A stretch of DNA of 40,003 bases from the IMG/VR virus record IMGVR_UViG_3300032050_000319, positions 1 through 40,003 of that record, one strand, 5' to 3'. Position 1 is the stretch's first letter, and each line of letters begins with the position of its first letter. The DNA is from a virus. Positions 1-8,966 of this stretch are shown piece after piece. The notes beneath the pieces are model-generated. The model saw only the letters and a list, made by a program, of their open reading frames with translations. It was not told where the DNA came from and searched no databases. The translations under genes and the position numbers were made by a program.

Positions 1-114
1 AGGCGCAGGAATATCTTGTGTTCTTTTTTCCACATCAACCTTTGTCACTACATGGTATGCATTAGCAACAGTTACACCAGTTCCTGGTAATTCATAATCT
101 CTGATTAAAGCCAT
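1..114 (-). CDS. Fiber-region small protein, 3'-truncated by window edge
   Basis: The first 38 codons of a minus-strand gene are present; the rest lies beyond the window start. It begins [16 protein letters not shown] and continues through NAYHVVTKVDVEKR. Its ATG shares one base with the stop codon of the upstream fiber gene (TAATG), so translation is probably coupled to it. Short proteins with a 'NAYH' motif near the start are common next to tail-fiber genes in marine and enteric phages and are usually left as hypothetical tail-associated proteins. I infer a tail or fiber accessory role from position only. The frame and start are clear; the function is not. Confidence 0.6.
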   Translation of the reverse strand, partial: MALIRDYELPGTGVTVANAYHVVTKVDVEKRTQDIPAP

Positions 115-1457
115 TATGCTTTCTCCTTTTTTAATTCTTCAATTTCATCTTTTAGCTCTTTGATTGCTTCAATCAAAAGTGCAGTAATATTTCCATAATC
201 AATTCCGTATTGGTCATTTTCATCATCATACATAACAACTTGAGGTAAATGTTCTATAGCTTCTTGAGCAATTAGTCCAACTTTTTGATTCTTCTTTTCA
301 TCTGCAATCATGTTATAGTAAACGCCGCGAAGATTGTATGTTTTTTCTAATGCATTTTTTATAGGTAAAATATTTTCTTTTAGTCTTGCGTCTGAGGCTG
401 CAACAACATTTCCTGTTGCATAAATTGATGCATTTGCATATACTGAATACCCTGATGCTGTTGTTGAAGTTCCAAATCCCCAACAATTATTTGAGTAGCT
501 GTAATAAGAAGCCCATCTACCACCACTTTCATAATAAATTCCGCCATTTGCAGAACCATCAAACATTAAATGAGGTGTATTACCACCATCATAAAAATGA
601 ATACCGCGCCAACCATTTCTTGTTCCGCGTAGTGCAGTACCACCATATGTACTTAAATCATTTGGTTGAATATGCCAGTTATTCGTATCTGAATAATAAC
701 CACTTGCATTTGTATATTGCCAATAGTATTTGTATGAATAATTGCTGGAGCCATTAATTCTAAAAACTAATGTGTTGTGTGAGTAATCATCCCAAAAAGA
801 AACACCCTCATAAGTTGGATTAGCTCCCATAGAAATGCCCACATGATAATTAATGGACAAATCTGGATATGGAGAAGTCCAAGCGCCAGCTTTTTGATGT
901 AATGAGTATGGATAACTTGATGGTGCATTCCCAGAATTTCCACTTACACCACTGAACCCCAATGTGTTTAGTGTTCGGTTTGTGCCATCAACTGTTGCTC
1001 CAGATGGTCCTGTTGGTCCTGCAGGTCCTTGTGCGCCTTGTGCGCCTTGAGCGCCAGTTGGTCCTGTTGCGCCAGTAGGACCTTGAGCACCAGTTGGTCC
1101 CTGTGCTCCAGTAGGACCAGGAGGTCCAGCACTTCCTTGTGCGCCCTGTGTTCCTTGTGCGCCTTGCGGACCAGTTGGTCCTGCTGGCCCTTGTGCTCCT
1201 TGTGCTCCTTGTGGTCCAGTGGGACCAGTTCCACCAGTTGCACCTTGAGCACCTTGGGGACCAGTGGGACCAGTGCCGCCTGTCGCTCCCTGTGCTCCTT
1301 GGGGACCTGTTGCGCCTTGAGCACCCTGTGCGCCTTGTGTTCCTTGAGGACCAATAAGTCCTGTGTTAGCACCTACCCAACGACCATTGGCCGCAATCAC
1401 TTGACTAGAACCAATAGTCAATCCATTTTTTACAATAAAGTCTTGATTAGATGCCAT
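114..1457 (-). CDS. Collagen-like tail fiber with C-terminal S74-type intramolecular chaperone
   Basis: This 447-residue protein has three modules. Residues 1-35 (start [19 protein letters not shown]) form an N-terminal cap nearly identical to that of the fiber gene at 2022-3335. Residues 36-155 are 40 uninterrupted Gly-X-Y triplets rich in GPT, GPQ and GAQ, expected to make a collagen-like triple helix. The middle carries a Gly/Tyr-rich domain with [10 protein letters not shown]. The C-terminus (about 357-447) matches the Peptidase_S74 family: [26 protein letters not shown], then [18 protein letters not shown] as a coiled coil. In that family the domain aids trimer folding and cleaves itself at the Ser-Asp of the 'SDxRxK' motif, present here. 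It is most likely a host-contacting fiber. Which baseplate position it occupies cannot be read from sequence. Confidence 0.85.
   Translation of the reverse strand: MASNQDFIVKNGLTIGSSQVIAANGRWVGANTGLIGPQGTQGAQGAQGATGPQGAQGATGGTGPTGPQGAQGATGGTGPTGPQGAQGAQGPAGPTGPQGAQGTQGAQGSAGPPGPTGAQGPTGAQGPTGATGPTGAQGAQGAQGPAGPTGPSGATVDGTNRTLNTLGFSGVSGNSGNAPSSYPYSLHQKAGAWTSPYPDLSINYHVGISMGANPTYEGVSFWDDYSHNTLVFRINGSSNYSYKYYWQYTNASGYYSDTNNWHIQPNDLSTYGGTALRGTRNGWRGIHFYDGGNTPHLMFDGSANGGIYYESGGRWASYYSYSNNCWGFGTSTTASGYSVYANASIYATGNVVAASDARLKENILPIKNALEKTYNLRGVYYNMIADEKKNQKVGLIAQEAIEHLPQVVMYDDENDQYGIDYGNITALLIEAIKELKDEIEELKKEKA
993..1352 (-). repeat. Collagen-like Gly-X-Y repeat tract (fiber copy 1)
   Basis: Forty consecutive in-frame Gly-X-Y codon triplets, mostly GPT, GPQ, GAQ and GAT. 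The plus strand reads as near-identical 9-base units such as 'gcgccttgt' and 'ggtcctgtt'. Comparable tracts lie at 2907-3230 and about 9985-10305 in two other fiber genes. Similar units in three nearby genes make slipped-strand length change and cross-gene recombination plausible. That is inference. Confidence 0.9.
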
Positions 1458-1464
1458 TTAGTTT

Positions 1465-1704
1465 TTATTTTAAATTATCAATGATACTGTATATTTGATT
1501 GATATTATTTGCAGAATCAATATCATTTTGTATTTGTGAATACTTATCTCTAATAGCCTGGCGTGATTCTTCAATTTTAGAAATGTTCTGTCCAGGAATT
1601 TGTTTTGCTATAATTGCATCAAGAGGCTCAAATTCTATCTCTCTTGCTTTTCTTCTTATTTCGTGAGAGATATCTTTTACTTTATTCATATTAAGTGTAA
1701 TCAT
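1465..1704 (-). CDS. Small fiber-associated helical protein
   Basis: This 79-residue, charged, mostly helical protein starts MITLNMNKVKDISHEIRRKA and contains FEPLDAIIAKQIPG and ARQAIRDKY-like text (SRQAIRDKYSQIQNDID). Proteins of this pattern, with a 'K..eIxxe.RR..Rx.eF.PLD' opening, recur beside fiber genes in many tailed phages. From memory of that pattern I judge it a fiber accessory or assembly protein; no catalytic motif is visible. It follows the 100-residue gene at 1710-2012 with a 5-nt gap and precedes the collagen fiber at 114-1457. A good Shine-Dalgarno (AAAGGA) lies just upstream of the ATG. The function is inferred from context only. Confidence 0.65.
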   Translation of the reverse strand: MITLNMNKVKDISHEIRRKAREIEFEPLDAIIAKQIPGQNISKIEESRQAIRDKYSQIQNDIDSANNINQIYSIIDNLK

Positions 1705-1709
1705 ATATT

Positions 1710-2012
1710 TTATCCTTTAGATTGAATCTTAGGAGTGCCATCATTATTCCAACCAACAACATCATACATTGATCCTGTTCCCCAATTTTGACCTTCACCA
1801 TGAGGTTGTGAAAAATCTCCCTCTAAAGCTGCCATAAAAGTAGTATCTCTAATTGGTAAATCTTCTCTATCAATGATTAAATATGGTTGCCCATAAGGAA
1901 CATCTTTAGCGGCAATTTGTTCTATCGTTAAACCACAATCGGGAACAGGTATACAAATAACAATATTACCAGTTTCTGGATTTGGATGTAAAATTAATTT
2001 ATTTTCAATCAT
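1710..2012 (-). CDS. Small tail-fiber-associated protein, possible fiber assembly factor
   Basis: This is a 100-residue protein. The section GLTIEQIAAKDVPYGQPYLI followed by IDREDLPIRDTTFMAALEGD resembles a widespread small phage protein found next to fiber genes, with a 'KDVP.G.P..I.....LP.DR.F..A' pattern that is often annotated as hypothetical or tail-fiber assembly. It sits between the two paralogous collagen-like fibers together with the 79-residue gene, so the two small genes may serve one or both fibers. No membrane segment or signal peptide is seen. The Shine-Dalgarno is weak (GTGAGAT). Family placement is from recall of the motif and needs a profile search. Confidence 0.6.
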   Translation of the reverse strand: MIENKLILHPNPETGNIVICIPVPDCGLTIEQIAAKDVPYGQPYLIIDREDLPIRDTTFMAALEGDFSQPHGEGQNWGTGSMYDVVGWNNDGTPKIQSKG

Positions 2013-2021
2013 ATTAATATC

Positions 2022-3335
2022 TCACAAAAATGCTACAAAGGTATTGTTTGTTGGATTTCCCCAAGTAAAAGAATAATGAAGTAATGTTCTACAATAAATT
2101 GATGTTGCGGTAATATCTGCAACATTTTCAACACCAATAACAAATGAATTAAAACCGCTTCCAGATACAACTGTAGATAATGAATATGAATAATTAGTAG
2201 TTCCTAAACTAGATGAAAAATTTATTGTTTGTTGACCTGTGCTAGGAACACTTACTGAAGTTACATTAAAACTGCCAGCCGATACTGTAGCTGTGCTTGT
2301 ATTCCATCTGCAATATGTAGCAGCCCTTCTGGGAACGCCACTTACTGTACCATTAATTGTAAGATTGTTAATATTAGAAGTGCTAGCTGGATCTGTGTAA
2401 TATCCGGTGTTGTCTGAGTCGTAAAAAAGAGGTGCTCGGTAACTACTACTTGCAATTCCTATACCATTAACATATTCCGCATAACCCGATAGTGTAGTTG
2501 AACCACCAATACCAACAGAATTATTTGTTACATTATAATAAATCGGCCAAACACCACTACTTTCACGATAAATTCCACCATTACCAGATCCGTCAGCCAT
2601 ATAATTTAGATGGGATGTTGTTGTTCCCATCAAAATACCATAGTAAGAATTTTTAATCGCTGAAGCGCCATAACCGCCATATGTTACTGAATTACTTGCT
2701 AATAGACCTGTTGCTCCTTGGGCGCCCTGTGCGCCTTGAGCACCCTGTGCTCCTTGCGGTCCAGTCGGTCCTGTTGCGCCAGTGGGTCCTTGTGGACCTC
2801 TAGGAATAGTAAAATTAAAAACTGCCGCCGCACTAGTTCCGCTATTAGTGACCGCAGAAGTTCCACCCGCTGGCCCAGTAGTTGTTGGACCTAAAGATAT
2901 TGATGCGGCAGTTCCTGTTGCTCCTTGCGGTCCAGTTGGTCCTGTTGCGCCAGTAGGACCTTGAGCACCAGTTCCTCCTGGTGGTCCAGTGGGTCCTTGT
3001 GTTCCCTGTGCGCCTTGTGGTCCTGTTGCTCCAGTTGGACCTTGTGCTCCTTGAGGTCCCGTTGGTCCTGTTCCTCCAGTAACACCTTGAGCGCCTTGAG
3101 CACCCTGCGGTCCTGTGGGTCCAGCACTTCCTTGTGCGCCTTGTGCTCCTTGAGGTCCAGTGGGACCGGCTGGTCCTTGTGCGCCTTGTGTTCCCTGTGC
3201 GCCTTGGGCGCCCTGTGGTCCTTGAGGACCAAATAATCCTGTATTGGCTCCAACCCAACGACCATTAGCCGCAATCACTTGCGATGATCCAATGGTTAAA
3301 CCATTCTTTACAATGAAGTCTTGATTAGATGCCAA
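2022..3335 (-). CDS. Collagen-like tail fiber, paralogue of 114-1457, TTG start
   Basis: This 437-residue fiber has an N-terminal cap (residues 1-34) that is the same as in the gene at 114-1457, then 36 Gly-X-Y triplets (36-143). A globular insert and a second short collagen block follow. A middle domain with [10 protein letters not shown] and [10 protein letters not shown] is related to that of the paralogue. The C-terminus differs completely: there is no S74 chaperone, and the protein ends in a Ser/Thr-rich beta domain finishing NTFVAFL. The start codon is TTG: the aligned position is ATG in the paralogue, and AAAGGGA lies 9 nt upstream. The two genes look like a duplication with a swapped C-terminal receptor-binding part. 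Confidence 0.82.
   Translation of the reverse strand: MASNQDFIVKNGLTIGSSQVIAANGRWVGANTGLFGPQGPQGAQGAQGTQGAQGPAGPTGPQGAQGAQGSAGPTGPQGAQGAQGVTGGTGPTGPQGAQGPTGATGPQGAQGTQGPTGPPGGTGAQGPTGATGPTGPQGATGTAASISLGPTTTGPAGGTSAVTNSGTSAAAVFNFTIPRGPQGPTGATGPTGPQGAQGAQGAQGAQGATGLLASNSVTYGGYGASAIKNSYYGILMGTTTSHLNYMADGSGNGGIYRESSGVWPIYYNVTNNSVGIGGSTTLSGYAEYVNGIGIASSSYRAPLFYDSDNTGYYTDPASTSNINNLTINGTVSGVPRRAATYCRWNTSTATVSAGSFNVTSVSVPSTGQQTINFSSSLGTTNYSYSLSTVVSGSGFNSFVIGVENVADITATSIYCRTLLHYSFTWGNPTNNTFVAFL
2907..3230 (-). repeat. Collagen-like Gly-X-Y repeat tract (fiber copy 2)
   Basis: Thirty-six Gly-X-Y triplets at residues 36-143 of the TTG-start fiber. A second block of about ten triplets follows after a short globular insert (about 2703-2795). 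The composition matches copy 1. Confidence 0.88.
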
Positions 3336-3362
3336 AGTTCACTATCCCTTTGTTGATAAATT

Positions 3363-5483
3363 TTATACCGGTATCAGAGTTATTGCTGTCTTAAATGTAG
3401 TTACTGCATTGTTTGGTGTAGCTAACAAACTTAAAGTGCCAGTTGAAATTGTAGCATCAAATACGCCCAATGTCGCACCAGTTTTAATGTTACCGTACTG
3501 GGACAAATACACAGTTGTTCCATCATGGATCAAAGTCATTTCTAGTAACTCATATGATGAACCACTAGAAATCTGAACGAGATATTTAGCTGAACGATAT
3601 GCAGTTGTTGAGAATGAATCTAATGTAAATTGGGTAGCGGCTGCGGTTGTTACAGCAGTAGATTCGTAAATAGCATTCGTATTAATTGTTGCTATTGTAT
3701 TTGATGTTAAACTTGCGCCAATCAATGCACCGCTGGTAGACAAAGCACCAGTCATTACATCGCCAGATTTTGCAACTTTAGTAATTAATCCTGCACCAAC
3801 GTTTGCTTGATATGCTGATGTTACAGTAATTAATCCTGCCCCAACGTTAGCTTGACCAGTTGCAATCGCTACACCAACGTTTGCTTCATATGCAGCCTTT
3901 GTACTAATTAATCCAGCACCTACGTTAGCTTGTCTTGCGGCTACTTCAACACCTACGTTTGCTTGATATGCTGATGTTACAGTAATTAATCCTGCACCAA
4001 CGTTAGCTTGTGATGTTGTTTGATAAGATAATAATCCTGCACCAGTATTCGCTTGTGCATTAGTGTAAATTGTATTTGAGTAATTTAATGGATCAAGACC
4101 ACGCAATGTAATTACATTCGTAACTAGATTTGCGCTTAGTGTTGCAACTCTTGTGTTTGCAATATCAATAATATTTGTTGGTTCAACACCTGGTGTGTAA
4201 CTATCAAACAAATAATATTTACCATCAGTAAACTTACGAATCAAACCCGTATGATTATTTGGTGTATTTGCGTAATGACCAATGAAACCGATATCCAATA
4301 AATCAGTTTGGTTATCTGTACCCAACTGAATTATTGTGTCAGTAACTTTTATGGATGATACATTAAGTGTTGTTGTATTGCCAGTAATCAATAAGTTACC
4401 AGAAACTGTCAAGTCGCCAGTAATTGTGCCGCCAAGTTTTGGTAGTGCGGCATTGGCTGTATTGTATGCTAAGTTAGCTTGTGCAAACGATGAGTTTGCT
4501 CTATCATATGCAGAGTTGGCTTGATTTCTGACCCAAGTATCTACGGCATTGTTGGCGGCATTAAAAGCAAGATTAGCCTGATTAAATGCGTTACCAATAT
4601 TATTTGTTAATGTAATTACACTTGCGCCAACATTAGCTTGACCAGATGCAACATCTGCAATTCTACCAGCACCAACGTTAGCTTGATATGCCGATGTGAC
4701 TGTGATAAGTCCAGCACCTACGTTTGCTTGCCCTGTTGTTACTGCGCTATTTGCGGCATCATATGCGGCATTAGCTTGATTTCTAACCCATGTATCAACT
4801 GCATTATTAGCGGCTGTAAATGCTAAGTTTGCTTGAGCGAATGCGGACACAGCAACACCAAAACTAGAATTGGCTTGGTCATATGCTAAGTTGGCTTGTG
4901 CAAAAGAACCGTAAGAAGTGTTTGCTTGATTGAATGCTAAGTTAGCCTGATTGAATGCGTTAAGTGCAATGTTAGCAGTAGCCGATGATGATACAGAAGG
5001 TGCACCTGTTGTAGATTGGAAAACAAAATCAGATGCACCAGAGATTACAATCTGACCGCCATTATTTCCAATAACAATACCATCAATGTTAATTGAACCT
5101 GGTCCAACATACAAATCTTTCCAACGATTTCCCGCTGAACCTAAACTGTAAACATTATCTGTTGTTGGAGTTATATTACCAGTTACAATTACATTACCAG
5201 AAATTGTACCACCAGCAGAATTGAATTTTGTATTTGCTAAATCATAGGCTAAGTTAGCTTGTGCAAACGATGAGTTTGCTCTATCAAACGCTAAGTTTGC
5301 TTTTGTGAATGCAAATTGGTCTAACTGTGCTGATTCTAAAGCAAGAGCAAAACCACCAGCGGTTGTTCCATCGTGAACAACAACTGTTTTCTTATCTGTG
5401 TCAACGGTAATCTCAGCCACTGCTCCTGTAAATGTCGCAGTTTGGGCTGTATTTCCTCTTCTTAACTGTAATTGCGTTGGCAT
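3363..5483 (-). CDS. Modular tail fiber with Mtd-like N-terminus and A/N-rich repeats
   Basis: This is a 706-residue protein. The start MPTQLQLRRGNTAQTATF, with AEITVDTDKKTVVVHDGTT, fits the N-terminal domain seen in phage Mtd-type and many other fibers (LQLRRG, AEI, VHDG). It then holds long runs of an A/N-rich unit (FAQANLAYDAAN, YQANVGAGLITVTSA), expected to form a trimeric coiled or beta-helical shaft. A module around residues 362-450, with ITGNTTT, DIGFIGHYA and HTGLIRKF, recurs in the 549-residue fiber at 7263-8912. The C-terminus (about 585-706) is a distinct beta domain. Upstream are a Shine-Dalgarno (AAGGAT) and a CATAAATA late promoter, so the gene likely has its own late start. Confidence 0.78.
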   Translation of the reverse strand: MPTQLQLRRGNTAQTATFTGAVAEITVDTDKKTVVVHDGTTAGGFALALESAQLDQFAFTKANLAFDRANSSFAQANLAYDLANTKFNSAGGTISGNVIVTGNITPTTDNVYSLGSAGNRWKDLYVGPGSINIDGIVIGNNGGQIVISGASDFVFQSTTGAPSVSSSATANIALNAFNQANLAFNQANTSYGSFAQANLAYDQANSSFGVAVSAFAQANLAFTAANNAVDTWVRNQANAAYDAANSAVTTGQANVGAGLITVTSAYQANVGAGRIADVASGQANVGASVITLTNNIGNAFNQANLAFNAANNAVDTWVRNQANSAYDRANSSFAQANLAYNTANAALPKLGGTITGDLTVSGNLLITGNTTTLNVSSIKVTDTIIQLGTDNQTDLLDIGFIGHYANTPNNHTGLIRKFTDGKYYLFDSYTPGVEPTNIIDIANTRVATLSANLVTNVITLRGLDPLNYSNTIYTNAQANTGAGLLSYQTTSQANVGAGLITVTSAYQANVGVEVAARQANVGAGLISTKAAYEANVGVAIATGQANVGAGLITVTSAYQANVGAGLITKVAKSGDVMTGALSTSGALIGASLTSNTIATINTNAIYESTAVTTAAATQFTLDSFSTTAYRSAKYLVQISSGSSYELLEMTLIHDGTTVYLSQYGNIKTGATLGVFDATISTGTLSLLATPNNAVTTFKTAITLIPV
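4468..4506 (-). repeat. 39-bp exact direct repeat, copy A (copy B at 5248-5286)
   Basis: The 39 bases at 4468-4506 recur identically at 5248-5286 in the same fiber gene. They encode DRANSSFAQANLAY, part of the A/N-rich shaft repeat. Exact identity at DNA level, including silent positions, points to recent internal duplication or gene conversion. Other shorter, imperfect copies are scattered between 3800 and 5300. Confidence 0.85.
5248..5286 (-). repeat. 39-bp exact direct repeat, copy B
   Basis: Second copy of the 39-bp unit at 4468-4506, about 780 bp away in the same reading frame. Recombination between the copies would delete 780 bp (260 codons) in frame, shortening the fiber shaft and removing the shared ITGNTTT module's upstream segment. 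Confidence 0.85.
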
Positions 5484-5506
5484 TTAATATCCTTAAATTA
5501 TCAATC

Positions 5507-5514
5507 TATTTATG
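5507..5514 (-). promoter_or_regulatory. Late promoter motif CATAAATA
   Basis: On the minus strand this reads CATAAATA, the NATAAATA form of the T4-type late promoter core recognised by gp55-programmed polymerase. It sits between the stop of the gene at 5515-6666 and the start of the fiber gene at 5483, leaving a leader of about 20 nt with a Shine-Dalgarno. A T4-type late promoter is fully specified by this box, so no -35 is expected. Confidence 0.6.
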
Positions 5515-6666
5515 TTAGGTTAAATAGCCAAGGTCTTTTTCTAAATAAAAGCCTTCGGGTGTTATTGGATTATCTGAACAATCATAAATTGGTCCAATCA
5601 ATTCTCCCTGTATGAATGTATCATCCGAAACTAGAGCAATCATGCTTTGGGAAACAAAACCATAGGATGCGGTTGGAAAATAGTCTCCAGAAGAACCACC
5701 TGTGATGATTGTATTAGCATAATTGTATGCGGCTTGGGCTAAACTATTTGCGGCGTTGGCGGCATCATATGCTAAGTTGGCTTGACCAAATGCTGAATTT
5801 GTTCTTTCTGTAACAACAATTAATCCAGCGCCAACGTTGGCTTGTCCTGTTGTTACTGCTGAGTTGGCCGCATTGTATGCTAGATTTGCTTGTGCGAATG
5901 CTGAGTTTGAAACGTTGCTAATTCTGGTGGTGATATTACTTGTGATATCACCCCTAAGCATCTGCAAACCAGATGAATTAATTTTTAAGACTACATTAGC
6001 ATCTTCATTACCATCAACAACTACACGAATTTCTTGACCCGGTGTTCCTGATATTGTACCAATTACAAGATTACCACCAATCTGACCGGTGTTACCTTGT
6101 ACTAACAAATATCCATCTAATGCTTTAATTGTTCCGTCTGAACTGCCTGAATTTTGGATACCCAAATCGGTATAAAAAGTTGCATCACTACCAACGTCAG
6201 CAGTAGCAACCCAATCAGCAGAACCGGCAGGATCAATATTCTCAACGTTTACTTGAATGTATGAAGAAGAATTTCCTGTAAAATATCCTAATGAGTTTGC
6301 AAGAGGCGTGTGAGAAATGTCTGCAATGCCAACATACAATGCGGTATGTGCGATTACATTTTCTGCAACTAAGTTTGATGTAACTTCAACATTAGCCGAA
6401 ACAATTTTATCGGTAGTTAAAGTTTTTGTAGAAGAATCGAATTTTAGGTTTGCTGAGGAACCAAATACACCAGCATCATTAAATTGAATTTCTTGATTTA
6501 ATCCAGCTGGTTCAGTTATTACATCAAATAAAATTGGATTATTTAATGCGTTTCCATAATACAGTTTACCATCAGCATAGTTAATAGCCAATTCACCAGG
6601 AGCTAATGAACCTGGTGTATTACCTGAAGCGCCTGAATTTTTTAACTGAATTAGTGTGTTTGCCAT
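5515..6666 (-). CDS. Tail fiber / virion adhesin with fiber-type N-terminal domain
   Basis: This is a 383-residue protein. Its N-terminus, MANTLIQLKNSGASGNTP with LAPGELAINYADGKLYYGN, is the fiber N-terminal module shared in outline with the genes at 3363 and 7263 (QL..., GELA, LYYG). A beta-rich middle follows (about 90-235, SSYIQVNVENIDPAGS). Then come A/N repeats like those of the 706-residue fiber (SAFAQANLAYNAANSAVTTG). The C-terminal 50 residues are a small acidic domain (ISVSDDTFIQGE-like text ending EKDLGYLT). No strong Shine-Dalgarno is seen; the start is 10 nt after the stop of the 187-residue gene, so coupling is likely. The role as a fiber or fiber adaptor is inferred from the modules. 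Confidence 0.7.
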   Translation of the reverse strand: MANTLIQLKNSGASGNTPGSLAPGELAINYADGKLYYGNALNNPILFDVITEPAGLNQEIQFNDAGVFGSSANLKFDSSTKTLTTDKIVSANVEVTSNLVAENVIAHTALYVGIADISHTPLANSLGYFTGNSSSYIQVNVENIDPAGSADWVATADVGSDATFYTDLGIQNSGSSDGTIKALDGYLLVQGNTGQIGGNLVIGTISGTPGQEIRVVVDGNEDANVVLKINSSGLQMLRGDITSNITTRISNVSNSAFAQANLAYNAANSAVTTGQANVGAGLIVVTERTNSAFGQANLAYDAANAANSLAQAAYNYANTIITGGSSGDYFPTASYGFVSQSMIALVSDDTFIQGELIGPIYDCSDNPITPEGFYLEKDLGYLT

Positions 6667-6676
6667 TTACCGAATC

Positions 6677-7240
6677 TTAGAATGTTCCGCCAGATTTTAC
6701 AATATCATCACCTATTGGAAGAACGGGTTCTTCAACTGTAATCTCCGGTGTATCAGATTGAATCACTTCACCAAGTTTAACTCTTTTGAGTTTGTTTGCT
6801 GGAACTACTGCTTCCAATCTTGTCACATATTTAGTGAGTTCTTCAATCCGATTATTATTTTGTAATAAAACATTTTGTGATTCACTCTTGACCTTTAACA
6901 CCTCTTGCTGTGTTTCTTTTAGTTGCCTCATGTAGTCGTTGACTGCACTCTGCAATCTATCTTTTTCTTGCTTCAAAGAATCGTTTGATCCTGAGGAACT
7001 TTTTAAATTGTCCCTTTCGGTTGTCAGTTGATTTATCAGCCTATCTTTTTCAACAAGTTGATTTTGATGTTGGGTATTTGAATCAGAAACTTCTTTTAAT
7101 CTTCTTACTGAATCTTCTGCTTCTTGTAAACTACTTTTGTTTACTTCAATTTGCGCTTGAAACATTAGATTCTGCTTGACAACTTCCATAAAATTGCCAA
7201 GCAAAACTTCTACATAAGCATTTTGTAATCTCACATCCAT
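6677..7240 (-). CDS. Coiled-coil structural protein with C-terminal GGTF tag
   Basis: This 187-residue protein is mainly a long coiled coil (about residues 25-145, Gln/Glu/Lys/Leu heptads such as VEKDRLINQLTTERDNL). A short acidic Pro-rich tail then ends SGGTF. The last five codons closely match the end of the neighbouring 549-residue fiber (NGGTF), including the DNA (GGNGGAACATTCTAA on the coding strand). Proteins with a C-terminal 'GGTF' recur among marine T4-like phage structural genes. I read it as a virion component, perhaps an elongated connector. AAAGGA precedes the ATG. I do not recognise a named family. Confidence 0.65.
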   Translation of the reverse strand: MDVRLQNAYVEVLLGNFMEVVKQNLMFQAQIEVNKSSLQEAEDSVRRLKEVSDSNTQHQNQLVEKDRLINQLTTERDNLKSSSGSNDSLKQEKDRLQSAVNDYMRQLKETQQEVLKVKSESQNVLLQNNNRIEELTKYVTRLEAVVPANKLKRVKLGEVIQSDTPEITVEEPVLPIGDDIVKSGGTF

Positions 7241-7262
7241 AATAAAATCCTTTCATTATAAT

Positions 7263-8912
7263 TTAGAATGTTCCACCATTTAGGTGTGCAAAAGTTGGTG
7301 CTCCAGATGAGTTAATTTGTAATAAGTGACCTTCGGTCGGTGAAGTCAAAGCAGACAATGCACCAGTTGTTGATGATGTATCAGAAACAATAACACCCTT
7401 AATTGAGAATGAAGATGCTCCTGAACCACCTCTTGCAATACCTAATGTACCAGAAACAACTGCGCTTGTATCAATATTGATTGCAGTATTGCTTACACCA
7501 GAAACACGGCCTAATGCATCAGTTGTAACAACAGGAACATAAGATGCTGAACCATAAGTTCCTGCTGTGCCCGTATTTGCTAATGTCTTGATTGCAGTAC
7601 CATCATAGAATACTGCCGCACCAGTTGTGTAAGAATCGTTGTTTGTACCGCCTCTTGCAATTGATACTTTGCCAGATACAATATTAGATGCATCAATTTG
7701 AATTGCACTATTTGTAATAGCTGACACACGACCATATGCATCCGTGGTAACAATTAATGTATTAGATGCTGAACCATATGCTCCTGCAGTGCCTGTATTA
7801 GCAAGTACTTTTAATGAGTTTGTTCCATCACCAACTAGAATACTACCAGTCGCAAATGTGCCTGCGCCAGTACCACCGTCAACAACACCAATAGTATTAG
7901 CAAGAGCGGAAATCATACCGCCAGTTAAGTTGGCTCTCAAGGTAGCAGTATTAGCAGCCGTTACTGAACCTGTAGCAAGAACGTTTGATGTTGGATCAGT
8001 ATTTAAATTTTTGAACAAGAAGAAGTCATTACCAGTTCCTGCTCTACGAACAAGACCGTGATGAGTTACTTCTGTGCCTGTATTTGCTTTGCCATAGAAA
8101 CCAATATCTAGAACATCGCTTACTGTGTTATTTGCGCCTAGTCTAATTAAAGAGTCTGCTGTTGATATTGTTGTAGTATCCACTGTTGTGGTATTACCAG
8201 CAACAAACAAACTTCCTGTTAATGACAAGTCGCCGGAGATAAATTGATTTCCAGAATTTCTAAGAACAGTATTATCAACATTAACAAGTACTGTATTGTT
8301 TGCATCAACAGCATTGGTACTGATACCGCCGTTTAGACTGCCCTTGATTGTTAGTGTATCGGAGATTAGAGATAATGTTCCTGGAGCCGCACCAACATCG
8401 CCCGAGAAGTTTAGTGTAGAAGAAATCGGAACGTTAGCCGCGTATGTTACACGACCTTTTGTGTCTACAGAAATTACTGCGGCATTTGTTGCACCACCAT
8501 AATTTCCAGCAGCCACACCAGAGTTGGAAAGAACTAATGGAATATTAGCGTTTACTGTGCCATTAACTGAAACGATACCTGTTGCATCACCAGAAACACC
8601 AATATCTCTAGCGGTAAACCACTTATCTGCGCTTGTAGCATTGCCATAAATGCTACCTACAACATTAGCTGTAATGTAATTGAATGATGCATTACCTGTG
8701 GTATCTCGCTTAACAAGAACGTTTGCTGTCGCGGCTGAGGCTGCGGCATCAATTTTATCGGTATATGCTTTACCACCAATGGCTACAACGCCGGTTCCAT
8801 CATCAATCCAAAGAGTGCTTGATACGTTGGAATATGCTGGTTCCGCTACATTGAGTGTAGGCGGTTTGTTGGTTATGCTGGAATATTTTAGTTGAATTAC
8901 TGTATTTGCCAT
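7263..8912 (-). CDS. Modular tail fiber ending in GGTF
   Basis: This is a 549-residue protein starting MANTVIQLKYSSITNKPPTL with NVAEPAYSNVSSTLWIDDGT, the same type of fiber N-terminal module as the next two downstream genes. The middle carries GNTTT, DVLDIGFYGKA and HHGLVRRAG, which align with ITGNTTT, DIGFIGHYA and HTGLIRKF in the 706-residue fiber. Two tandem units follow with 'FATGSILVGDGTNSLKVLANTGTAG' style and 'ANTGTAGTYGSASYVPVVTT' style text, each about 80 residues, giving a repeated beta shaft. It ends NGGTF. It has its own late promoter at 8948-8955 and a Shine-Dalgarno (AAGGAA). It is very probably a fiber; its position on the tail is unknown. Confidence 0.75.
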   Translation of the reverse strand: MANTVIQLKYSSITNKPPTLNVAEPAYSNVSSTLWIDDGTGVVAIGGKAYTDKIDAAASAATANVLVKRDTTGNASFNYITANVVGSIYGNATSADKWFTARDIGVSGDATGIVSVNGTVNANIPLVLSNSGVAAGNYGGATNAAVISVDTKGRVTYAANVPISSTLNFSGDVGAAPGTLSLISDTLTIKGSLNGGISTNAVDANNTVLVNVDNTVLRNSGNQFISGDLSLTGSLFVAGNTTTVDTTTISTADSLIRLGANNTVSDVLDIGFYGKANTGTEVTHHGLVRRAGTGNDFFLFKNLNTDPTSNVLATGSVTAANTATLRANLTGGMISALANTIGVVDGGTGAGTFATGSILVGDGTNSLKVLANTGTAGAYGSASNTLIVTTDAYGRVSAITNSAIQIDASNIVSGKVSIARGGTNNDSYTTGAAVFYDGTAIKTLANTGTAGTYGSASYVPVVTTDALGRVSGVSNTAINIDTSAVVSGTLGIARGGSGASSFSIKGVIVSDTSSTTGALSALTSPTEGHLLQINSSGAPTFAHLNGGTF

Positions 8913-8947
8913 TATCGTTCCTTAATTGTGGAATCTTCTTATTATTC

Positions 8948-8955
8948 TATTTATG
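8948..8955 (-). promoter_or_regulatory. Late promoter motif CATAAATA
   Basis: CATAAATA on the minus strand lies in the 54-bp gap between genes at 8967 and 8912. Expected transcription starts near 8942, giving a leader of roughly 30 nt with AAGGAA before the ATG of the 549-residue fiber. It has the same core as at 5507-5514. Confidence 0.6.
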
Positions 8956-8966
8956 AATTTGGTAAG

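Noticed and set aside
1029-1484. Cys/Ser-rich plus-strand frame opposite the collagen tract
   Set aside because: It is a by-product of the Gly-X-Y repeat read in antisense; similar frames appear opposite all three collagen tracts.
993-3230. Arrays of short direct repeats that could suggest CRISPR or satellite DNA
   Set aside because: They are in-frame 9-base collagen-like codon triplets without unique spacers.
3360-3367. TATAAAAT on the minus strand upstream of the TTG-start fiber
   Set aside because: It differs from the NATAAATA box at the last two positions and sits in AT-rich DNA; too weak to call a promoter.
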